A stretch of 26,286 nt of DNA from positions 1-26,286 of the forward strand of contig JAOXYB010051167.1 of NCBI GenBank assembly GCA_028565635.1, read 5' to 3'. Source of the stretch: Phoronis ovalis. Taxonomy: Eukaryota > Phoronida > Phoronidae. The translations under genes were made by a program, and so were the position numbers. Within the stretch, counting starts at the first letter, position 1; the number at the start of each line of letters is the position of its first letter. Below the pieces are notes generated by a model, which worked only from the letters and a program-made list of their open reading frames with translations, made no database searches and was not told where the DNA came from. Positions 1 to 26,286 of the stretch are shown in pieces.

Positions 1-3000
1 CCCCCGAAGTTACATAGGTACATTATGTATCTAAAACACATGTTAAGGAATAATTATGCCTCTGACTGATGCCTTAAGTAGGATAACTGATGTTGTTTGG
101 TATAATAGTTTGTACAAGCCACCCATCAACATGGATTTATTTGTGCTATCCGCATTCAACACCCAATACCTGTGATATTTTAACTTAATTCATCTGCCCC
201 CTTCCTTCCTTAGTCACTGGCTAAAAGTCTGATTTGTGGTATTTGGCTGTTGTTTGTTTAGCTTTAACATTAGATGGCAGTCATATCAAGTGCTGCCAGC
301 AACAGTTCTGGAGGGAATTAATGCACCATAGTCCCTGTTAGCCTAATTATAAATAAGTAATAAGAGAGCTGGAAATAAACACCTCTAAGGCATTTAAAGG
401 GACTTATAACGAAAATAGTTTCTCAAGGAATTACTTAGAAACTACATGCATTTATGTTATCGGAAAAATGTTCCTCTCTGAAGAAAACCTTTCCTAGTAT
501 CAACTAGATTTTCTTTATGATAAGCTAAATTATTCTGTGCTTCATGGACAAATTTCTAGAACAAAAACATGCATGGTGGAATTTACATTAAGAAGAAATG
601 GGTACATGTTGGCAGACCCTATTTGCCTGTTTCAGGAATTTATTAGGCTAATTACAAGCTTCCACCACAGAGTTAGAGTTATTTCAATTTCAGGCTCTTA
701 CATGTCTGTTGATTTTTGTTGAAAGAAGTGTTACATTTCTAGGTAAGAAGCTGTTATCTTTTCTAAAAAAGATTACTGTTTGTCATTATTATTCATTTAT
801 CAGCACAGACTAAACATTAATAATAGAGTACAGTATGTTGATTAAGTTAGTAATATTTGATATATAGTTCATGCTAGATATTATAACCATTTCATTTGCC
901 TGCAAAAAGTTTGGCTAAACACAAAGCTGTTAAGTTTGAATGAAATATTGTCGTAGGAAGACGACCTGTAAGACATTTCGCTTTTTTATTCAGGATGTTT
1001 TGTATACCTTTTAATTAGAGATATGCTTCTTTGAGTTATTGTATGGAATGTTTATACTTAAATACTTTTCCTGTTCATATTGTGTAGTGTTCGTTTATTT
1101 AACATGTTTTTTTTAAAACAAAATGCTTAATATGCTCAGGTAAATGTCTTAATAAAAAATGTATCAAAGCGGTTTTTAAGCTTACACATAGTACAATTGA
1201 ATGTAAGTATTATATTAGATTTTTATAAAATTAACTTTTGGCCTCCTTTTTAAAAGCATAAAACCATTACATTATTTAAATATGACTAAATATAAGTTGC
1301 AAAGGTAAAAGCTCTTATTGAACCAGTACCTTAGGTAATTTGGGTGTAATTACATCAGTTTGAAAAGATGTACAAAAATATACTAGTATCAAACACAGCC
1401 AATATGATATGAGGAATAAGAGTACAGCCCAGGGGATGTATTAACTTCTTCTGGGCCACATTGTTGGAAACATTGTGAAGTTACAATTCTTACGATTTCC
1501 GTAAATTCTTATGTTTCCATAACTGTAAAGATGCTTACATGAGCTGTTGAGGTTTACGATTTTTTCGGACAATACATTTTGTTTTCATAAGTCATGATGT
1601 ACGGAATTATAACTTAACAATGTTTCCGACAACTGGTCCCAAGACCAAAAAATGCTTATGCACTACCAAAATGATATTCAATAAATTCCAAGTAAAGGCA
1701 GTGTTGCTTATCTACCAAGATATTTATTGCTTTTGTTGAAATTTCTGGATTAGTGATTTTTACAAAAACAGTTTCAACAAAGTCTTTGTTAATGAGAAAT
1801 TTTAAGAAATCACATCTGAAAAATTGTAAATTATAAATAAGAATCTTCTGAAAAGTGACATTTTCCTGGTATATTTGTTGGTGTGCTAAATCAAAATATT
1901 TGGATTTTAGTATTGTATATTAAGGAAGACTGAGTTTCATCACATTAGCAACAATTTCTATTTCAAAATATTTGTGGAAAGAATCAGCTAGTAGTATGTG
2001 CTGCATTCCCTTTATCACTGAAAATAATATATATGTAACCATGTTGTATGTATTACTGATTTTAATTAACTTACCAAATCAAAAATAACTTGCCAAATCT
2101 AAAATGACTGGTTACTATGGCAACAATGGATTGTGTATGTAGATGTGTGTATAGATGGAAACAGCCATGCACAGCTGTCTATAAACCAGATGTTTTAATG
2201 TATCAAACCATCTTTATAGACACATGCAGTTAGTTGCCAATTGGCAAAAAAAAAGCTATAAAAATGGACTGAGAATATAGAAATTCATTTTAAGTAATAG
2301 GTTCCACAAGTAATGTTTTTAAAATAGCAGTAAGTGAAAGGTACGTAGTGCATACAAATTCCTGTATGATTGGCACCATAGTAGCTTGGAACTCCACAAT
2401 ATGCTGTTTCCCTGCATTGATATTTTATGCTCGCTTTCTTTAGGAGCACATGAAAAGTTACAAGAAAAATTATTTTGTTGTAGCTAAGAAATGCATGAAG
2501 TTTTATCTATAAAATATATGACCAGTTTTTCTGAATCAGAGGCTGCTAGGTAACGCTGTAGTATTTTCACAGGTGTGTCAATGCATAGGTAACGGATATA
2601 TGTATTTAGCTATTAGAGATAAATGGTGGTTCAACTTAATTCTGATTTATATCAGAACATTGCAAATCATATCCTTGTATATTGCACCCGTCATAAGATC
2701 ATCAGTTATGTACCAGTTACAAGTGTTGATTGATATCATGTAATTAGTTTAGCCAAGTCAATATACGGTATATTCAGGTAAAACATGATTCTTGTTAGTT
2801 TGCTGAATGAAGCTTTGAAGTATGGCCATGTTGATTAGTACATACATAATATTAGTACTATGTAATATTTAAATCTTCAAACACTGCTATTTTGTGATGG
2901 TGTCAAACCGATCTCTGCAGACATGCCCTGCTAAGGGTCTGGGGTATTCCCCCCTCCCCCAAATTGCTTTTGATATTTTGCGATTTCTTGCAATCTGGTG

Positions 3001-3837
3001 CAGTTTGAGCAAATAATTACTATTTTTATAGACTTTTGTTAGCCATTGACTAGATACCGTGGGAATGACATTATGATGGTGAAATTTGAGGTGGGTCCAA
3101 AAACCTGAAAACTCACGGTCATACTGTGAGACTTGGCATGATTGAATCTCCGTTAATTATTTATTAGTTACCATATTGCTGTGTCAGATTTTGACTGGAA
3201 ATGTCTCTCAGAATGGTGAATTATGATTAACGTTTTTTTATTTATTTAACGCAAGCAATTTCTTGCGAGTACAACAAGCTTTACAAATGCACCCATCTGA
3301 TGTCATTCATGTGCAGATGGTACTGTACATGGTACACACTGTTGCAGAGCAGTGTATCATTGATTTCACTTATAAACCAGCTGAACTGTTGTTTATCTAA
3401 CTTAAGCCCACAGTTCCATGTTTACTGTCTCTCTACCTAATAGAGAGACAGTAATGCTAAGAAACTGCAAAAAAATTAAACAAATACATAAGTACAGGAT
3501 GATAGCCAAATATACTATAAATATGTAGCTCCAAATTATGTGTCTTGCATTTCCTCCATCATTTTGCCTCTCTGTGGCTCATCAGGATATATGCAAAACG
3601 GGGACTCAAAAAAAGGTCATCTCTAAAGTGTTTTTTGCTCTGAGTGCACAGTATTTTATCACAAGGTCAACTTCTTGACAATATGCCACTAAGCAGTACA
3701 TTGCACTTGGAGACCTGGTGAGAAATGTTTAACCCAGCCCAAAATTTCACATTTTAGATATTTTATAAATCTAATCTATCCATCCCTTCATTCACCTCTG
3801 ACTTCCTAGTTAATAATGTATTATATTGTAATTGTAG
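1..3837 (+). other. CASK: Intron sequence upstream of the first visible CASK exon
   Basis: No coding exon is supported here. The stretch is AT-rich with stops in all frames, and nothing resembles the kinase or L27 exons that must lie further 5' in this gene. It ends in a 3' splice site (TTGTAG before 3838). It holds a perfect 14-bp hairpin at 3422-3454, a small perfect 6-bp hairpin at 3250-3267, an inverted repeat around 2178-2221, and an RFX X-box-like 14-mer at 2111-2124. The intron is at least 3.8 kb in this window. Confidence 0.6.
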
Positions 3838-15493
<11,656 letters not shown>

Positions 15494-15529
15494 GGTTCAT
15501 TAGATATTTCATTGAATGAGGAGTTTTTA

Positions 15530-15535
15530 AATAAA
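15530..15535 (+). terminator. Proximal polyadenylation signal of CASK
   Basis: AATAAA 37 bases after the stop codon. Further AATAAA copies downstream at 15818, 16296 and 17130 may be used instead, so this is only a candidate. Confidence 0.4.
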
Positions 15536-17886
15536 GTATGCTATCCCCGGCATACTTGATGACGATGTCATTTTTATGTAAAAATTAATTCAAGTTATGC
15601 ATTGTACAAAGATTTTTATACGAAATTCAGGTAGCAAACTGAGCTTAGTAAATTAAATGTTACCTTAATTAAGTTAAATGTATTTAAGTAGATTCATAAG
15701 ATTGGCAAATCACATATGATTAGAAAGTAACACAACCAATATTTTTGCCCAGTTTCAAAATACCTTCATAGTTGTAAATCATGCTTCAAAATGTATCCTG
15801 GAAATCAGAACAACACAAATAAATATGTGGGTAAATACCCTCCAAGCAGGATCTGTGATGCAATCTTGCTGAGAGATGAAAGTACTCTTACATCAGTTCT
15901 GAAGAAGGTGAAGCATCAATCAAAACTGTAAAGGTATTTATTACAAGGTTGGTGGTTATATAAAAATATTTTAGTCAACTAATTCAGTGTATTTTTACCA
16001 CAAGCAAAATCTATAGAATTGGTGGCACATAAAGTGAAAATAGATATTGTAGCATAAAAGTTTTTTCGGGCATTTTATGAGAACAGTACTCCAGTGTTTA
16101 ATGTATTTGCAAGTTGCGACTAACTGCTTGTTTTGATGGGTATATATTAAATGGTCAGACATCACCCGTAAACAAAACTGGATGTGAACTATTGTCACAG
16201 GTACTATTATTTTTCGTTTCTGATTGGTTTTTTTCTAGTATGTGCAGATCATGACTACTGTATTTGGGAATAAGCAATTTCATTATTTGATATTAAATAA
16301 ACTTTGGTGCCTAAAATGAATTTTGGTAGCTTTATAATTGTGAACATGGCATTTAGCACCTATTGGCATATATGCAACTGCATAAATCAGTACAATGATT
16401 TACAATAGGCATTTGTGTTTAAATAATGAATAACCCAACAAATACATAGTTGTAACTAGCACCTGATTTGTGAAAGTTTGAAAATGCTGTACATGTTACT
16501 TGATTTTTTATGCATGTTAACTGATCTGCTTTAATGTGATAAAATTATTTTTTAAAGATTATTTTACTAATTAAGTTGAACAGGCTATATAAGATCTTGT
16601 TCTTAAACCATGCATGATAAAACGCTGTTTGCGATGGCTGCCATGAAAATTTCTTTACAAAGTAGAACTAGTACTGCAAAATGTAAGCAAAAACATGTTG
16701 ACAAACATGGTTTGTTTGCAGTGTGCAGATTGAAGGTCAAACAATGCTGTTAGTATTTGCAGTCTGCATTCTAGGCAAATATGTTTGCAAGCGATTTATC
16801 CCATCTGGGAACACTGAACAGGAAATTGTCCAAGTTTCAAATTTTGTGTTAGGAGTGTGCCAAGTTATCCATAACAAATAATTAAAATTTAGAGTTTAGT
16901 TGCAATTCGATCACTGAATCTACTTTATCCTGTAGTATTGACAACTTTAATTTAGACAATATTGTAATTGTAAGGTTAATAGGTATGCAAAAGATTGGTC
17001 CATTTGCAGCAGCTAAAATCTAGGTATATTGCTTTGCATGTAAACAAGTAGTAAATCCATACCTATATTTCAGTACTGTAAATTTTAGATTTTATAGAAC
17101 TGACCATCTCTGTAGCTTGGTAATAACTAAATAAAGTTGATTTTTAATATCTTATTTGATTAATCTAATGGGTACGAATTATTTTGACAATGATTTATGC
17201 AGTATTTATATACCAAGGGCAAAAGCAAGTGGTACTGTAGAATAACCAGTACAAGATGGTAGGAAACATCTTGTGTTTGTCTTCCTTATGGTATTTGATG
17301 CTACGAAACGAGACAAAGTACAATGAGACAACAAAGGTTGCATATCTATGCAAACTGTAATATACAAATTATTAGATGTCATACCTTAACTGTACTGGGG
17401 TCATGATTTGGAACGAGACGCAAGATCACTTGCTTATCATGTTCAGTTACTGCATGTACTAACATCTGACATATTTACAACAGAAAGCAGATACATATAT
17501 AATATATAAAATAAGTCATCAAATTTATTAGCTTTATAAATGCAATATATAACTTTTACAAAATGATTCAATTTAACCACAAGGGTTATCCTAGCAAGCC
17601 TAGCATTATTCTAATCCAAGTTCAAACTACCTGACTTGTATCATACTGGCAGTCCAATTAGCTATTTAAGACTACTACCCAGCATCGTCCTGACAATGAA
17701 ATGGACAGTACACCTCATGAAAGTCGGAGAAAAAAATTATTGAATGCTGGAAGAACTATAGATGCTTAACATATCCATGTTGGTGCGTTGTACTAATAAA
17801 CTGTTGACTGGTAATTTCCAGTATCATGATTGATAACACCTGACTAGTTCCTATTGGACAATTGGACATTAATTTTTCAATATCCT

Positions 17887-17892
17887 TTTAAT
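17887..17892 (-). terminator. Candidate polyadenylation signal of dyskerin
   Basis: ATTAAA on the minus strand about 22 bases after the dyskerin stop. A canonical AATAAA lies further downstream at 17524-17529, which would give a 3' UTR near 400 bases. Confidence 0.35.
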
Positions 17893-17914
17893 ATATAACT
17901 TGAGAGTTAAAAAT

Positions 17915-24911
<6,997 letters not shown>

Positions 24912-26286
24912 CTAAACAAAAAAATTAAATGTGAGTTAATTGTCTAATAATTAGTTTGGACTGTGATAGGTACACTGTTTCGGCACGGTAGCAGGCAATA
25001 TCAATCGAGTGGAAAGCGGGTGTCCAATTGGATGCTGTAGTGAAGACATGAAAATAAAATCATAAATAGTGTTACAAAAATGTTCACAGAAACCAGTATT
25101 AAATTTCATTATACTAAAAAAACTAATTATTTATTCGAATACATTGTTCTATGGAAATAAATTGCCTGCTAGAATCATATGATGTCCACCGGGCATGAGA
25201 GATATTACAAATTGATGACTGATGTGCACATATCGACACGAAGTGAAGCAAGCGACATTCGGTTCAACAGGATAAATAAGCATAGTCAGTCATATATATG
25301 TGCCGCCATATGGTCCCTCTCTTTTTCAGTCTCCACTTTTACTGTTTACTTAACACTTTTTACCATGGGCATGGTGTGTTCTTTTTGCAAATTAATTTCA
25401 AACATCTCTTAAATAGGACACTGGAAAAATCTACAGCATAAAGTACCGATGCCGACAGAAAAACCTCGTTGACTGGACAAAGATTCGTCAGCAGACGAAG
25501 CATGGTGATGAGGAATCTTTGTCCAACCAACGTTTTTCTGCGGCATCGGTACTTTTTCTGGTGACCTATTTAGAGTGGAAGGTCAACTTCCTCGAGCATT
25601 AGCGTCTTCCGGACAATTTCTGAGTTTGTTGTTGAATATTGCGTATGTCTGTGGAGGTACGTGGACGAAAAAAAATTTTTACGCTAGTTTAAGGTGTTAA
25701 GAGTTGTTCTGGTTAGTTTCTTGTGGGTACTTGCGCTGATTGGCAATTGATTTTTTTAAAATTCAACCAAGAAATTTTCAATTCTCGTGTCACACCTTGA
25801 TACTATTATATATATTACGAGCTCCTCGGACCCAGGAGCTATATTGATCATTTCTAGTTGGTTTTATTTTTTCATTTTTGCGGGATTTTTGACAACTTGG
25901 TGATAAGTGTGAATGACAGCAGTGGAAATATATTTATTTCATATTTTTATTCGTTTTATATTTTTTTTAGGGCACCAGCCCCCTGTGCCTCAGGTTGCTG
26001 CATTTTCGAGTGCAAAATTTCAAGGATTTTGTCAACTGTTTTTGCCATAGGGTGTACATTTGAGTGTTTTTTGCAAATACATTTTTACCATAGGGTTATT
26101 TTCAAAATACTGTATTCACCAGGTAATAATGTTTTCTCGAGAATCCCACCCCGCCAAGTTTTGGAAAGCACTTTCACGCACAGTCAGCTGGCTAGAAAGT
26201 TGCTATATTTGTTAAATAAATAAATATTAATATAGTATCCAATGGGATATACTATCACTGCATCCTAGGTACTCTAATAATAACAA
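24912..26286. other. Dyskerin 5' region and unassigned right end
   Basis: Expected to contain intron 1, the short first exon and the promoter of dyskerin. A foldback element is at 25410-25572. A candidate start (ATG at 25599-25597, minus strand) lies beside it. From about 25600 to 25680 CpG dinucleotides are more frequent than elsewhere in the window, consistent with a promoter region. A plus-strand open frame of 121 codons at 25858-26223 has no recognisable motif and I do not call it a gene. A small palindrome, GAGCTCCTCGGACCCAGGAGCT, lies near 25820. Confidence 0.45.
25410..25572. mobile_element. Foldback/MITE-like inverted repeat
   Basis: The whole 163 bases fold on themselves. The outer ends TAAATAGG...CCTATTTA, the inner blocks AAGTACCGATGCCG, CAGAAAAAC and GGACAAAGATTC all occur inverted in the two halves, with an extra 11-base insertion in the left arm. 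TA at both ends may be the target duplication. There is no coding capacity. It lies 5' of the dyskerin exons, directly beside a possible first exon. Confidence 0.8.

Larger units (their letters stand above)
15494..17914. other. 3' UTRs and intergenic space between convergent genes
   Basis: No coding signal. Plus-strand AATAAA hexamers occur at 15530-15535 (37 bases past the CASK stop), 15818-15823, 16296-16301 and 17130-17135, so the CASK 3' UTR could be anywhere from very short to about 1.65 kb. For dyskerin on the minus strand, ATTAAA is at 17887-17892 and AATAAA at 17524-17529. The two 3' ends therefore lie within a few hundred bases to 2 kb of each other. Confidence 0.55.

Noticed and set aside
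3585-3615. 30-base open segment after a good acceptor left of the first exon
   Set aside because: Poor donor (gtcatc) and no similarity to L27 or linker sequence.
25858-26223. 121-codon plus-strand open frame at the right end
   Set aside because: No recognisable domain, T-rich composition, no clear splice or start context; a chance frame or part of a repeat is more likely.

Overview
The window looks like genomic DNA from an invertebrate animal. It is AT-rich, and both genes are split by phase-conserved GT-AG introns of about 0.17 to 2.5 kb, with mobile-element debris in the introns. I read two convergent (tail-to-tail) protein genes and no bacterial-type features. The linker-less junction between PDZ and SH3 in the first gene, and the sequence of its last domains, fit a non-vertebrate animal. 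I cannot name the species.

Plus strand, 3838-15493: the 3' half of a CASK-type MAGUK scaffold gene (the kinase and most L27 exons lie off the left edge). The exons encode the end of L27, PDZ, SH3, the hook/protein 4.1 region and the guanylate-kinase-like (GK) domain, ending in the family's [10 protein letters not shown]-type C terminus. Two positions carry tandem alternative exons that keep frame and splice phase: 6209-6301 versus 7500-7568 (last PDZ strand and linker), and 12183-12263 versus 12756-12851 (a GK core strand and its lid loop). This is the most interesting content of the window: a MAGUK that could switch a PDZ segment and a GK segment independently by choosing one exon of each pair.

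Minus strand, 24911 down to 17915: thirteen exons of dyskerin (DKC1/Cbf5/Nop60B family), the H/ACA RNP pseudouridine synthase, covering essentially the whole protein except the first few residues. A very short first exon is expected and was not found with certainty. A foldback element at 25410-25572 abuts a possible start-codon exon. One dyskerin intron carries a well-spaced C/D snoRNA-like box set (22495-22570), and dyskerin genes are known snoRNA hosts.

Non-genic content: intron sequence left of 3838; two terminal-inverted-repeat elements in CASK introns (9719-10198 and 14435-14862, the latter with 6-bp flanking duplications); smaller palindromes (4116-4165, 13018-13130); a diverged repeat array filling most of one dyskerin intron (18910-20050); a 33-bp tandem repeat (18117-18182); a frameshifted non-LTR reverse-transcriptase remnant (about 23806-24089); and unassigned sequence from 25600 to the right edge.
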